Assembly (NCBI RefSeq): GCF_900104485.1 | Contig: NZ_FMXQ01000002.1 | Coordinates: 124,001 to 188,000, forward strand | Direction of reading: 5' to 3' | Length of the DNA stretch: 64,000 bases | From: Bauldia litoralis | GTDB taxonomy: Bacteria > Pseudomonadota > Alphaproteobacteria > Rhizobiales > Kaistiaceae | Shown: one piece after another, positions 46,960 through 58,606 of the stretch | Layout of the letters: each line of letters starts with the position of its first letter | How positions within the stretch are numbered: position 1 is the stretch's first letter | The notes under the pieces: model-generated | The model's input: only the letters and a program-made list of their open reading frames with translations | What the model was told of the DNA's origin: nothing | Database searches by the model: none | Program-made: the position numbers and the translations under genes

Positions 46960-47871
46960 ATGCTGCGACCGGTACTCGCGGCAATCCTCATCACGTTCGC
47001 CTGCCTTGCCGAGGCGGAAGAATCCGCGCCTCCCGTGGCGACCGACGTGCTGGAGGACGCCGCCGCCACCGAAGAAGCGGCCGATGACGATCCGCAGACG
47101 ATCTGTGCCCTGATCGAGGCAGCCGCCGGGACCCACCGGCTGCCGATTGACTACTTCACCCGGTTGATCTGGAAGGAAAGCAGTTTTCGGGCGGACGCAG
47201 TCAGCCCGAAGGGAGCCCAGGGCATTGCCCAGTTCATGCCGGGCACGGCCGCATTGCGCAAGCTGACGGATCCGTTCGATCCGATCGAGGCGATCCCGGC
47301 TTCCGCCCATTATCTCCGCGACCTCACCGACAAGTTCGGCAATCTCGGGCTGGCGGCTGCGGCTTACAATTCGGGCGAGCGACGCGTCGAGAACTGGCTC
47401 GCCGACTCAGGCGGCCTGCCGTTTGAAACCCGCAGGTATGTCGTCTCGATCACCGGCCGCACGGCCGAGGAGTGGAAGGCGCCCGAGCCCGAAATCCCGG
47501 CGAAACCCGGGACAGCGGCGGAAACCGGGGAGGGGTGCCTGGAACTCGCCGCCCGCCTCGCCAGACCCGGCGCCGGCGCTGAACTCGTGGTGCGCGTCGA
47601 CAAGGCCGATTGGGCGCCCTGGGGTGTCCAGGTCGCCGGCAACTTCTCGCTCAACCGGGCGATGGCCGCCTACAGCCGCCAGCAACAGCGCTTCGCCACG
47701 GTACTGGGCGGGCAGGCGCCGATGGTGGTCCGTGACGTCAATCGCAGTCGTGGCAACGCGCCCGTCTTCCAGATTCGCGTTCCCGCGCAGACGCGGGACG
47801 AGGCCGCCGGCATCTGCGAGCGCCTGCAACAGGCGGGCGGCGCTTGCCTTGTGCTGAAGACCGGCCGCTGA
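46960..47871 (+). CDS. Lytic transglycosylase with C-terminal SPOR-like domain
   Basis: 303 residues with an N-terminal signal peptide (cleavage near A-E-A-E). An SLT/goose-lysozyme-like catalytic domain spans about 47-165: catalytic Glu in W-K-E-S-S-F-R, then G-A-Q-G-I-A-Q-F-M-P-G-T-A and A-A-A-Y-N-S-G. The last ~80 residues (W-G-V-Q-V-A-G-N-F ... F-Q-I-R-V-P ... C-L-V-L-K) match a SPOR domain, which binds denuded glycan at division sites. So it probably cleaves peptidoglycan in the periplasm at the septum. It starts 5 bp after lolD and may be co-transcribed. Confidence 0.85.
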   Translation: MLRPVLAAILITFACLAEAEESAPPVATDVLEDAAATEEAADDDPQTICALIEAAAGTHRLPIDYFTRLIWKESSFRADAVSPKGAQGIAQFMPGTAALRKLTDPFDPIEAIPASAHYLRDLTDKFGNLGLAAAAYNSGERRVENWLADSGGLPFETRRYVVSITGRTAEEWKAPEPEIPAKPGTAAETGEGCLELAARLARPGAGAELVVRVDKADWAPWGVQVAGNFSLNRAMAAYSRQQQRFATVLGGQAPMVVRDVNRSRGNAPVFQIRVPAQTRDEAAGICERLQQAGGACLVLKTGR

Positions 47872-47967
47872 CGGTGGCGGCATCGCGGCGCGGGGCGAAC
47901 CACTGGATCGAACGCTTGCCGCGGCCCATGCCCTAATGGCCGCTCTACCCACAAGACGGAGGCGAAG

Positions 47968-48318
47968 ATGCTCTATCTGCTGATCAAGGCGCTAGTGTCG
48001 GGCGCCATCGTCGCCACCGTCTCGGAGGTCGCCAAGCGTAGCCCCGCACTTGGCGCGCTGGTCGTCTCCCTGCCGCTCACCTCGCTGCTCGCCTTCGTCT
48101 GGTTCTATCGCGACGCGGGGGACACCGAGAGCATCGCGGCGTTGTCTCAGTCCACCTTCTGGTTCATCCTGCCAAGCCTGCCGATGTTCCTCGTCCTGCC
48201 CGTTCTGCTCCGCGCGGGCCTCGGTTTCTGGCTCGCCCTCGGGCTTTGCTGCCTGCTTACCGTCTCGCTGTATTTCGCCATGTCCTGGGCGCTTGCCCGG
48301 TTCGGTATTTCCCTGTGA
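47968..48318 (+). CDS. DUF3147 family membrane protein
   Basis: 116 residues, four predicted membrane helices covering most of the length, with conserved S-E-V-A-K-R-S-P-A-L-G-A-L-V-V-S-L-P-L-T-S-L-L-type segment between the first two. This matches DUF3147, a widespread small integral membrane family of unknown function. It stands alone between the transglycosylase and the SOS-type promoter; GACGGAGG precedes the ATG. Confidence 0.88.
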   Translation: MLYLLIKALVSGAIVATVSEVAKRSPALGALVVSLPLTSLLAFVWFYRDAGDTESIAALSQSTFWFILPSLPMFLVLPVLLRAGLGFWLALGLCCLLTVSLYFAMSWALARFGISL

Positions 48319-48353
48319 TTTCAAACTGAGACACGACCCCGATACCGGGTGCC

Positions 48354-48382
48354 TTGACAAGAGAACAAAACAAGAACATAGT
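48354..48382 (+). promoter_or_regulatory. LexA-type (SOS) promoter: GAAC-N7-GAAC box between -35 and -10
   Basis: TTGACA (48354-48359) and CATAGT (48377-48382) are 17 bp apart. Between them GAAC-AAAACAA-GAAC (48363-48377) is an exact match to the direct-repeat LexA box of Hyphomicrobiales. A repressor bound there would block polymerase. The downstream unit is the 32-codon microprotein and dnaE. Confidence 0.75.
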
Positions 48383-48410
48383 GCGATCCCAACAAGAGAG
48401 GGATCGGAAA

Positions 48411-48509
48411 ATGACCGCTTTCATCAAGGACATAACCGCTTTGATCGTCGTCACCACCTTCATCGCCTCGATCGGTGTCATGTCGGAGGCTGTTCGCCTC
48501 GTGATGTGA
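48411..48509 (+). CDS. SOS-controlled 32-residue single-span membrane microprotein (SidA-like by context)
   Basis: 32 codons, with GAGAGGGA about 8 bp before the ATG. Residues about 8-24 form one hydrophobic helix (I-T-A-L-I-V-V-T-T-F-I-A-S-I-G-V-M), with K-D before it and E, R after it. It is the first gene behind a LexA-type promoter and is 82 bp upstream of dnaE. In Caulobacter the LexA-regulated SidA is a 29-residue inner-membrane peptide that blocks division through the divisome (FtsW). Size, topology and regulation match, but I cannot show sequence homology. Too short for standard gene callers. Confidence 0.65.
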   Translation: MTAFIKDITALIVVTTFIASIGVMSEAVRLVM

Positions 48510-48517
48510 CGATACTG

Positions 48518-48533
48518 CCCGGTGAAAACCGGG
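48518..48533 (+). promoter_or_regulatory. GNRA-capped hairpin between microprotein and dnaE
   Basis: CCCGGT-GAAA-ACCGGG: a perfect 6-bp stem with a stable GAAA tetraloop, 8 bp after the microprotein stop. There is no T run, so it is not a classical terminator. It may protect or process the mRNA, or tune dnaE relative to the microprotein. Confidence 0.4.
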
Positions 48534-48591
48534 GAGCGGCGTGGACATGAGGTGGGCCGTCCGCGACACTTGGTGCGAAGAGGATCGCGCC

Positions 48592-52059
<3,468 letters not shown>

Positions 52060-52105
52060 GGCGCGGCAGAAAGCGCCGATCCCGACCGAGCTTTCGCATA
52101 GCCTA

Positions 52106-52134
52106 TTGCACCGGGCCGTTGCGATCCCTATAAG
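52106..52134 (+). promoter_or_regulatory. rpsB promoter
   Basis: TTGCAC and TATAAG are exactly 17 bp apart, in the 213-bp spacer after dnaE. The predicted start near 52141 gives a leader of about 130 nt before rpsB, consistent with a strong, regulated ribosomal-protein promoter. Confidence 0.65.
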
Positions 52135-52196
52135 ACCGCCATCACACACGCGGGGGTTTGGCCCGTTCGTTCGGCTTGTCCGGGCGAAATGGTCCG

Positions 52197-52255
52197 ACCG
52201 GTGCCTGATCTCAGGCTTGCGGCATCTGCCGCGTCCCCGCGGAGGCAGAACCGGT
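52197..52255 (+). promoter_or_regulatory. Structured rpsB mRNA leader
   Basis: Two tandem hairpins, GCCTG-ATCT-CAGGC (52203-52216) and GCGGC-ATCT-GCCGC (52219-52232), share the same ATCT loop. They are enclosed by ACCGGT at 52197-52202 pairing with ACCGGT at 52250-52255. The closing stem ends directly before the GAAGGAG ribosome-binding site. This is the layout of a protein-binding autoregulatory leader; S2 is the likely ligand by analogy. Confidence 0.5.
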
Positions 52256-52272
52256 GAAGGAGATAGGTAGTC

Positions 52273-53394
52273 ATGGCACTGCCCGATTTTACTATGCGTC
52301 AGCTTCTCGAAGCTGGAGTTCACTTCGGCCACCAGAAGCATCGCTGGAATCCGAAAATGGCACCGTTCATTTTCGGTGTCCGCAACAACATTCACGTCAT
52401 CGATCTCGCGCAGACAGTGCCGATGCTGCATCGGGCCCTGCAGACCGTCAGCGACTCCGTCGCTCAGGGTGGCCGGGTGCTGTTCGTTGGCACCAAGCGC
52501 CAGGCGACCGATCCGGTGGCCGCGGCCGCGACGCGATGCGCGCAGTATTACGTCAATTCGCGCTGGCTCGGCGGCATGCTGACCAACTGGAAGACCATGT
52601 CGCGGTCGATCCAGCGGCTTCGGGAAGTGGATGAGGTTCTCTCGGGTGAGGCGACCGGCCTGACCAAGAAAGAGCGCCTGACCCTGACCCGCGAGCGGGA
52701 CAAGCTCGAGAAGGCGCTTGGCGGCATCAAGGACATGGGCGGCGTCCCGGACCTGATCTTTGTCATCGACACCAACAAGGAAGCGATCGCGATCAAGGAA
52801 GCGAACCGCCTCGGCATCCCGATCGCCGCGGTCGTCGATTCCAACTGCGATCCGGACAACATCCAGTTCCCGATCCCGGGCAACGACGATGCCGGCCGGG
52901 CGATCACCCTCTACTGCGACCTGATCGCGCGCGCCGCGATCGACGGTATTTCGCGGGCGCAGGGCGATTCCGGCCTCGATGTCGGCGCTGCCGAAGAGGT
53001 GCTTGAGCCCGTTCTTGCCGAAGCCGCGCCGGTCAATGGCGCCGGCGACGTGACCATGGCCCAGGCCGAAGCGGTCGAACCGCCGACCGTCGAGACGCTT
53101 CGCGCCGCCGCGGCCGAGGCCCCGGCAGCAGAACAGCAGGCGGCCGAGGAAGAAGAGCAGACCGGCCCGCTGTTCGTGACGCCGGAAGGCGAGCCCGACG
53201 ACCTGAAGAAGATCTCCGGTGTCGGTCCCGTCCTCGAGCAGAAGCTCAACAGCCTCGGCATCACCAAGCTCGATCAGGTGGCGAACTTCACCGACGAAGA
53301 GATTGAAAAAGTCGACGACGCCCTCAACTTCAAGGGGCGTATTCAGCGCGACGACTGGATCGGTCAGGCCAAGACCCTGATCGGCGAAGCGTAA
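52273..53394 (+). CDS. rpsB: 30S ribosomal protein S2 with C-terminal helix-hairpin-helix extension
   Basis: 373 residues against about 240-260 usually. Residues 1-~235 are normal S2 ([42 protein letters not shown]). An Ala/Glu-rich linker follows. Residues 309-369 ([11 protein letters not shown] ... [10 protein letters not shown]) are the same H3TH-type domain that ends NuoE here, about 36 of 61 positions identical by eye. S2 binds late to the 30S head. AAGGAG precedes the ATG. Confidence 0.97.
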   Translation: MALPDFTMRQLLEAGVHFGHQKHRWNPKMAPFIFGVRNNIHVIDLAQTVPMLHRALQTVSDSVAQGGRVLFVGTKRQATDPVAAAATRCAQYYVNSRWLGGMLTNWKTMSRSIQRLREVDEVLSGEATGLTKKERLTLTRERDKLEKALGGIKDMGGVPDLIFVIDTNKEAIAIKEANRLGIPIAAVVDSNCDPDNIQFPIPGNDDAGRAITLYCDLIARAAIDGISRAQGDSGLDVGAAEEVLEPVLAEAAPVNGAGDVTMAQAEAVEPPTVETLRAAAAEAPAAEQQAAEEEEQTGPLFVTPEGEPDDLKKISGVGPVLEQKLNSLGITKLDQVANFTDEEIEKVDDALNFKGRIQRDDWIGQAKTLIGEA

Positions 53395-53413
53395 TCCGAA
53401 GGCAAGTTTTGAT

Positions 53414-54331
53414 ATGGCGATTTCAGCAGCACAGGTGAAAGAACTCCGCGACCAGACCGGTGCGGGGATGATGGACTGCAAGGCGGCCCTCACCGAGACC
53501 AATGGCGATATCGAGGCCGCGATCGACTGGCTTCGGACTAAGGGTCTTTCCAAGGCTGCCAAGAAGGCCGACCGCGTGGCCGCTGAGGGACTGATTGGCG
53601 TCGCCACCGGCGACGGCAAGGCCGTGATGGTCGAGGTCAATTCCGAGACCGACTTCGTCGCGCGCAATGCCGAGTTCCAGGCCCTGGTGGCCGGGATCGC
53701 GGAAGCCGCGCTGTCCACCGATGGCTCCATCGCGGCGATCAACGCCGCGAAGATGCCGTCCGGAGACAAGACGGTCGAGGAAGCGATCAGCAACGCCATC
53801 GCCACCATCGGCGAGAACATGACGCTGCGTCGTGCCGCGGAGATCGCGGTCAGCCCGGGCGTCGTGGCGAGCTATGTCCACAATGCGGTTGCGCCGAATC
53901 TCGGCAAGATCGGCGTGCTGGTCGGCGTCCAGTCGAGCGGCGACGCGGAGAAGGTCTCGGCCCTCGGTCGCCAGGTAGCGATGCATGTCGCCGCGGCGGC
54001 GCCGCTGGCCGTCCGCGAGGACGAGGTCGACCCGGCCGTTGTCGAACGCGAGCGGGCGATCTTCATCGAGCAGGCGCGCGAGTCGGGCAAGCCGGACTCG
54101 ATCATCGAGAAGATGGTCGAGGGACGGATCCGCAAGTTCCACCAGGAAGTTGTTCTGCTGTCGCAGGCGTTCGTCGTCGACACCGAGAAGACCGTCGCCG
54201 AGGCGCTCAAGGCGGCTGAGGACGGCGCGACCATCGAGGTCACCGAGTTTGTCGTCTTCCGGCTGGGCGAGGGCGTCGAGAAGCAGGAAAGCGACTTCGC
54301 AGCCGAGGTCGCAGCAGCGGCGGGGAGCTGA
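53414..54331 (+). CDS. tsf: Translation elongation factor Ts
   Basis: 305 residues. N-terminal UBA-like domain with [21 protein letters not shown], then [10 protein letters not shown], the EF-Tu contacting segment, and the dimerisation core. It exchanges GDP for GTP on EF-Tu. It follows rpsB by 19 bp as the second gene of the conserved rpsB-tsf-pyrH-frr group. Confidence 0.98.
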   Translation: MAISAAQVKELRDQTGAGMMDCKAALTETNGDIEAAIDWLRTKGLSKAAKKADRVAAEGLIGVATGDGKAVMVEVNSETDFVARNAEFQALVAGIAEAALSTDGSIAAINAAKMPSGDKTVEEAISNAIATIGENMTLRRAAEIAVSPGVVASYVHNAVAPNLGKIGVLVGVQSSGDAEKVSALGRQVAMHVAAAAPLAVREDEVDPAVVERERAIFIEQARESGKPDSIIEKMVEGRIRKFHQEVVLLSQAFVVDTEKTVAEALKAAEDGATIEVTEFVVFRLGEGVEKQESDFAAEVAAAAGS

Positions 54332-54416
54332 AGCCGGCCGGTGTCCTTCAAGTGACATCAAACCGGTCATCGTGTATCGGGGAGGCCCTTGGGCAACCCC
54401 TTGCGAATCGAGACGA

Positions 54417-55139
54417 ATGACCGGTCGACCGCTGTACGAGAAAGTCCTCCTCAAGCTCTCCGGCGAAGTTCTCGCCGGAGACGGCGGCACTGGAATTGAT
54501 CGCGCGGTCGTCGAACGACTGAGTGACGAAATCGCCGAAGCTTCGCGGCGCGGAGTCAAGGTCGGCGTCGTTGCCGGCGGCGGCAATTTCCTTCGCGGCG
54601 CTGCCTTCGCGGGCGAGGGCGGTGACCGCGTTGCAGGCGATCAGATGGGCATGCTCGGCACCATCATGAACGCCATCGCCTTTCGCGAGGCCCTGACCCG
54701 GCGCGGCATTGCCGCCCGCGTCTTCTCCGCGGTGCCGGTTCCCACCATCTGCGAGACCTTTACCCAGCGCGATGCGGATCGCGCCTTCGAAGCGGGCGAG
54801 GTTCTGCTTTTTGCGGGTGGAACCGGCAATCCCTTCTTCACGACCGATACCGGGGCAGCGCTCAGGGCCGCCGAGATGGGCTGCGATGCCCTGTTCAAGG
54901 GAACCCAGGTCGACGGAATCTACTCGGCCGACCCCAAGCTCGATCCGGACGCTGTCCGGTTCGACCGGATGACCCACGAAGAGGTCCTCGCAAAGGGCCT
55001 CGAGGTGATGGACGCGGCAGCCGTGTCACTTGCCCGCGACAACGGTATTCCGGTAATCGTCTTTTCCATCCTTCAACCCGGCGCAATCGTTGCTATTCTG
55101 GACGGCAAGGGAAAGTCGACGATCGTCACCGACACCTGA
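54417..55139 (+). CDS. pyrH: Uridylate kinase
   Basis: 240 residues. Bacterial UMP kinase of the amino acid kinase fold: K-V-L-L-K-L-S-G-E-V-L near the N-terminus, V-G-V-V-A-G-G-G-N-F-L-R-G, D-Q-M-G-M-L-G-T-I-M-N and T-G-N-P-F-F-T-T-D-T. It makes UDP from UMP. ATG 54417 is chosen because the in-frame upstream extension is the shadow of tsf. Confidence 0.97.
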   Translation: MTGRPLYEKVLLKLSGEVLAGDGGTGIDRAVVERLSDEIAEASRRGVKVGVVAGGGNFLRGAAFAGEGGDRVAGDQMGMLGTIMNAIAFREALTRRGIAARVFSAVPVPTICETFTQRDADRAFEAGEVLLFAGGTGNPFFTTDTGAALRAAEMGCDALFKGTQVDGIYSADPKLDPDAVRFDRMTHEEVLAKGLEVMDAAAVSLARDNGIPVIVFSILQPGAIVAILDGKGKSTIVTDT

Positions 55140-55190
55140 AGCGGACCGGGAGCGACGCTCCGCCGGATCGTCAGACGATAGGAAATCGAA

Positions 55191-55739
55191 ATGGACCTCA
55201 GTGATCTCGACCGCCGCATGAATGGCGCCATCTCCGTCCTCAAGACCGAATTGACGGGTTTGCGGACCGGCCGAGCCTCGGTCAACCTGCTCGAGCCGAT
55301 TCATGTCGACGTCTATGGCGCGTCGATGCCCCTCAACCAGGTCGCGACGGTCAGCGTGCCGGAATCGCGCATGCTGTCGGTCCAGGTCTGGGACCGGGCC
55401 AACGTCCAGGCTGTCGACCGCGCCATCCGGGAGTCAAACCTCGGCCTCAATCCGATCGGCGAGGGGCAGCTCCTGCGCATTCCGATTCCGGAGCTGAACG
55501 CTGAGCGGCGCCAGGAACTGGTCAAGATCGCCCACAAATATGCCGAACAGGCCAAGGTCGCGGTACGCCACGTCAGGCGCGACGGTCTCGACACCTTGAA
55601 GAAGGAAGAGAAGGACGGCGGCATGGGCGAGGATGAAAGCCACAGCGTCGCCGACCAGATCCAGAAGCTCACCGACGCGGCGATCGCCGAAATCGACGAG
55701 ATGCTCGTCAAGAAGGAAGCCGAGATCACTCAGGTCTGA
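55191..55739 (+). CDS. frr: Ribosome recycling factor
   Basis: 182 residues, close to the standard 185. Two-domain L-shaped factor: L-R-T-G-R-A-S at the N-terminal helix, [14 protein letters not shown], the [22 protein letters not shown]-type helix and a C-terminal helix. With EF-G it splits post-termination ribosomes. Confidence 0.98.
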   Translation: MDLSDLDRRMNGAISVLKTELTGLRTGRASVNLLEPIHVDVYGASMPLNQVATVSVPESRMLSVQVWDRANVQAVDRAIRESNLGLNPIGEGQLLRIPIPELNAERRQELVKIAHKYAEQAKVAVRHVRRDGLDTLKKEEKDGGMGEDESHSVADQIQKLTDAAIAEIDEMLVKKEAEITQV

Positions 55740-55762
55740 GGGTGGTTCGGCTGGGCTCCGCG

Positions 55763-56521
55763 ATGGAACCGCAAGCCAGAAAGCAGACCGTGGTCACGGA
55801 TTCGAAAGCGACAGGCGGCGGTCCACCGGCGCATGTCGCAATCATCATGGACGGGAATGGCCGCTGGGCTGAAGCGCGTGGCCTGCCGCGCAGCGAAGGT
55901 CATAGGCGTGGCGTTGAGGCTGTCCGGCGGACGGTCACCGCCGCTTCCGACCTCGGCATCGGCTACCTGACGCTGTTCAGCTTTTCGTCCGAGAACTGGT
56001 CGCGCCCGCCGGCCGAGGTCGAGTTCCTGTTCGGCCTGCTGCGGATGTTCATCCGGCGCGACCTTGCCCGCCTGCATCGCCGGGGTGTCCGCATCCAGGT
56101 GATCGGCTCACGCGACTCCCTGCCAGACGATATCGCAGCCCTGATCGGCGAAGCCGAAGCCAAGACCGCCGACAACACCGGCCTGTGCATGGTCGTTGCC
56201 TTTAATTATGGCGGCCGGGACGAGATCACCCGGGCTGCCAGGCGCATTGCCCGCAAGGTCGCCGAAGGCGGCGTCGATCCAGACGAGATCGACGAAACCA
56301 TGATCTCCGCCCATCTCGACACCGCCAACATGCCGGATCCGGAACTGGTGATCCGGACGAGTGGCGAAATGCGATTCAGCAATTTCCTCCTCTGGCAGTC
56401 GGCTTATTCCGAGTTCGTCTTCCTGCCGATGCATTGGCCGGACTTCGACGGCGAGGCGCTGCAGTCCGCGCTGGCGCAATTCGCCAGCCGATCGCGCCGC
56501 TTCGGCGGAAGCGTGAAGTGA
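55763..56521 (+). CDS. uppS: Isoprenyl transferase (undecaprenyl diphosphate synthase)
   Basis: About 252 residues from ATG 55763; GTG 55742, immediately after frr, is an alternative. Cis-prenyltransferase motifs: [13 protein letters not shown] (catalytic Asp), F-S-S-E-N-W-x-[13 protein letters not shown] and the [15 protein letters not shown] region. It makes the C55 lipid carrier for peptidoglycan and O-antigen synthesis. Confidence 0.97.
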   Translation: MEPQARKQTVVTDSKATGGGPPAHVAIIMDGNGRWAEARGLPRSEGHRRGVEAVRRTVTAASDLGIGYLTLFSFSSENWSRPPAEVEFLFGLLRMFIRRDLARLHRRGVRIQVIGSRDSLPDDIAALIGEAEAKTADNTGLCMVVAFNYGGRDEITRAARRIARKVAEGGVDPDEIDETMISAHLDTANMPDPELVIRTSGEMRFSNFLLWQSAYSEFVFLPMHWPDFDGEALQSALAQFASRSRRFGGSVK

Positions 56522-56552
56522 TGCTGCCGGTCGCGGAGCGGCCTTCTCCTCG

Positions 56553-57353
56553 ATGATCGGTGGCCGGGACCTCCTGCCGCGCGTCGCCTCCGCCATCGTG
56601 CTGGCGGCAATCGCCATTCTTGGCGCCTGGTTGGGCGGTATCGCCACCGCGATCCTGGTCGCCGTCGCGGCCGGGATCGTCCATCTCGAATGGACGGGCG
56701 TGACCGAGGGGAGCCAGCGCGCCGCACTTGCCTTTTCAGTGCTGATTGCGGTCGTCATGCTGGTTGCCGGGATCGGCGAGGTCGAAATCGCCGCCGGTAT
56801 TGCGGTCGCAGCCGTAGTCGCGGCGGGCGTGACAGGCCCGCGCCCCTGGCGGCCGGCGGGCGTCGTCTACGCCGCGGTCTTCGGACTGGCGCTGCTCATC
56901 CTGCGCGAAGGGGACCTGGGGCTTGCGGCAATCGCCTTCGTCTTCGCGGTGGTTTGGGCGACGGATATCGGCGCCTATTTTGCCGGCAGGGCGATTGGCG
57001 GACCCAAGCTATGGCCGGCAGTCTCACCTAAGAAGACCTGGGCCGGCGCGATCGGCGGGCTTGTCGCCGCCATCATTGCCGGGCTGGCGACCGCCGCCGT
57101 CGTCGGCCTTCCGCTCGCCGGCGCGCTGGTTATCGTGATCGTCGTGATGTCCGTCGCGGGGCAGGCGGGCGATTTCTTCGAGTCGTTCATCAAGCGCCGC
57201 TTCGGCGTCAAGGATTCCGGCACGATCATTCCCGGCCACGGCGGCATGATGGACCGGGTCGACGGCCTCGTCTTCGCCGCGGCGGTCGCCGTTTTGATCG
57301 GCTTCCTGCATAGTGGCGCGACCGATGTGGCAAGAGGTCTGATTTCGTGGTGA
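56553..57353 (+). CDS. cdsA: Phosphatidate cytidylyltransferase
   Basis: 266 residues with seven to eight membrane helices. The C-terminal CDS signature is complete: S-P-K-K-T-W-x-G, D-F-F-E-S-F-I-K-R-R-F-G-V-K-D-S-G-T-I-I-P-G-H-G-G and M-D-R-V-D. It makes CDP-diacylglycerol, the precursor of phospholipid head groups. Its stop overlaps the dxr start by 7 bp. Confidence 0.97.
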   Translation: MIGGRDLLPRVASAIVLAAIAILGAWLGGIATAILVAVAAGIVHLEWTGVTEGSQRAALAFSVLIAVVMLVAGIGEVEIAAGIAVAAVVAAGVTGPRPWRPAGVVYAAVFGLALLILREGDLGLAAIAFVFAVVWATDIGAYFAGRAIGGPKLWPAVSPKKTWAGAIGGLVAAIIAGLATAAVVGLPLAGALVIVIVVMSVAGQAGDFFESFIKRRFGVKDSGTIIPGHGGMMDRVDGLVFAAAVAVLIGFLHSGATDVARGLISW

Positions 57354-58591
57354 GCACTCCCGTTCCTACCCCGTCGGAGGAGACGCCCGAGCCAGTTCGG
57401 GATCGTCCGCGTCGCATCTCGATCTTCGGCGCCACCGGCTCCATCGGCACCAGCACGGTGGCCGTGCTCGCCGATCGGCCGGGAGAATTCGAGGTCGAGG
57501 CCGTGACGGCCTTCGGAAACGCCGGCAATCTCGCGCGTGTGGCAAAGGAAGTGGGCGCCAAGGTCGCGGTGATCGCGGACCGCAATAGCTTCGAGACCCT
57601 CAAGGAGGCGCTGGAGGGAACCGGCATCGAGGCCGCTGCCGGCGACAAGGGGATCGAGGAAGCGGCGTCCCGTCCGGTCGATGTGGTTGTCGCCGGGATC
57701 GTCGGTGCCGCCGGCCTGTCGCCGACGCTGGCCGCGATACGGGCCGGGTCGAACATCGCCCTGGCCAACAAGGAATGCCTGGTTTGCGCCGGCGAACTCT
57801 TCGTCGCCGAGGCGCGACAGGCCGGTGTCCGTATCCTGCCGATGGATTCGGAACACAACGCCATTTTCCAGGCGCTTGGCGACAACCGGATGGAGGATGT
57901 CGACAAGATCATCCTCACCGCCTCCGGTGGCCCGTTTCGCGAATGGACCAAACAGGCGATGGCCGCGGCCGAACCGGCCGAGGCGCTCAAGCACCCGAAC
58001 TGGTCGATGGGGCCGAAAATTACTATCGATTCGGCGACCCTGATGAACAAGGGCCTCGAACTGATCGAGGCCCATCACCTGTTCGACGTCGGCAACGACC
58101 GCCTCGACGTCTTGGTCCATCCGCAATCGATCATTCATGGCATCGTCGCCTTCAAGGACGGCACCATGATCGCGACGATGAGCGCCCCGGACATGCGGAT
58201 GCCGATTGGCCACTGCCTGTCCTGGCCGAAGCGCGGCGGCGATGTCGGCCTTGGCCTCGACCTCGCCAAGGTCGCCAAGCTGACCTTCACCAAGCCGGAT
58301 GTCGACCGCTTCCCGGCGTTGCGGGTCGCCCGGGAGGCTCTGGAGGCAGGCGGTTGGGCCACCAATGCGCTGAACGCCGCGAACGAGATTGCCGTGGCGG
58401 CTTATCTTGCCGGCAACATCGGGTTCCTCGAAATCGCCCGATTGGTCGAGGATACCATCGCCGACGTCGCGGCTGCCGGATTCGACAGGACGCCAGAGAC
58501 TATCAAGGACGCGCTTGCTCTTGATAAGGAGGGGCGGCGGATCGCGACCGGGCTTATCGCCCGACACACGGCAAGGCAGCCCTCTCGCTAA
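57347..58591 (+). CDS. dxr: 1-deoxy-D-xylulose 5-phosphate reductoisomerase
   Basis: 414 residues with GTG start. NADPH loop G-A-T-G-S-I-G-T-S, A-N-K-E-C-L-V, metal/substrate region P-M-D-S-E-H-N-A-I-F-Q and K-I-T-I-D-S-A-T-L-M-N-K-G-L-E. Second step of the MEP isoprenoid pathway, giving precursors used by UppS two genes upstream. The first ~20 residues are a Pro/Glu-rich extension. Confidence 0.97.
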   Translation: MVSTPVPTPSEETPEPVRDRPRRISIFGATGSIGTSTVAVLADRPGEFEVEAVTAFGNAGNLARVAKEVGAKVAVIADRNSFETLKEALEGTGIEAAAGDKGIEEAASRPVDVVVAGIVGAAGLSPTLAAIRAGSNIALANKECLVCAGELFVAEARQAGVRILPMDSEHNAIFQALGDNRMEDVDKIILTASGGPFREWTKQAMAAAEPAEALKHPNWSMGPKITIDSATLMNKGLELIEAHHLFDVGNDRLDVLVHPQSIIHGIVAFKDGTMIATMSAPDMRMPIGHCLSWPKRGGDVGLGLDLAKVAKLTFTKPDVDRFPALRVAREALEAGGWATNALNAANEIAVAAYLAGNIGFLEIARLVEDTIADVAAAGFDRTPETIKDALALDKEGRRIATGLIARHTARQPSR

Positions 58592-58606
58592 AGGACAGTA
58601 CGGCGT

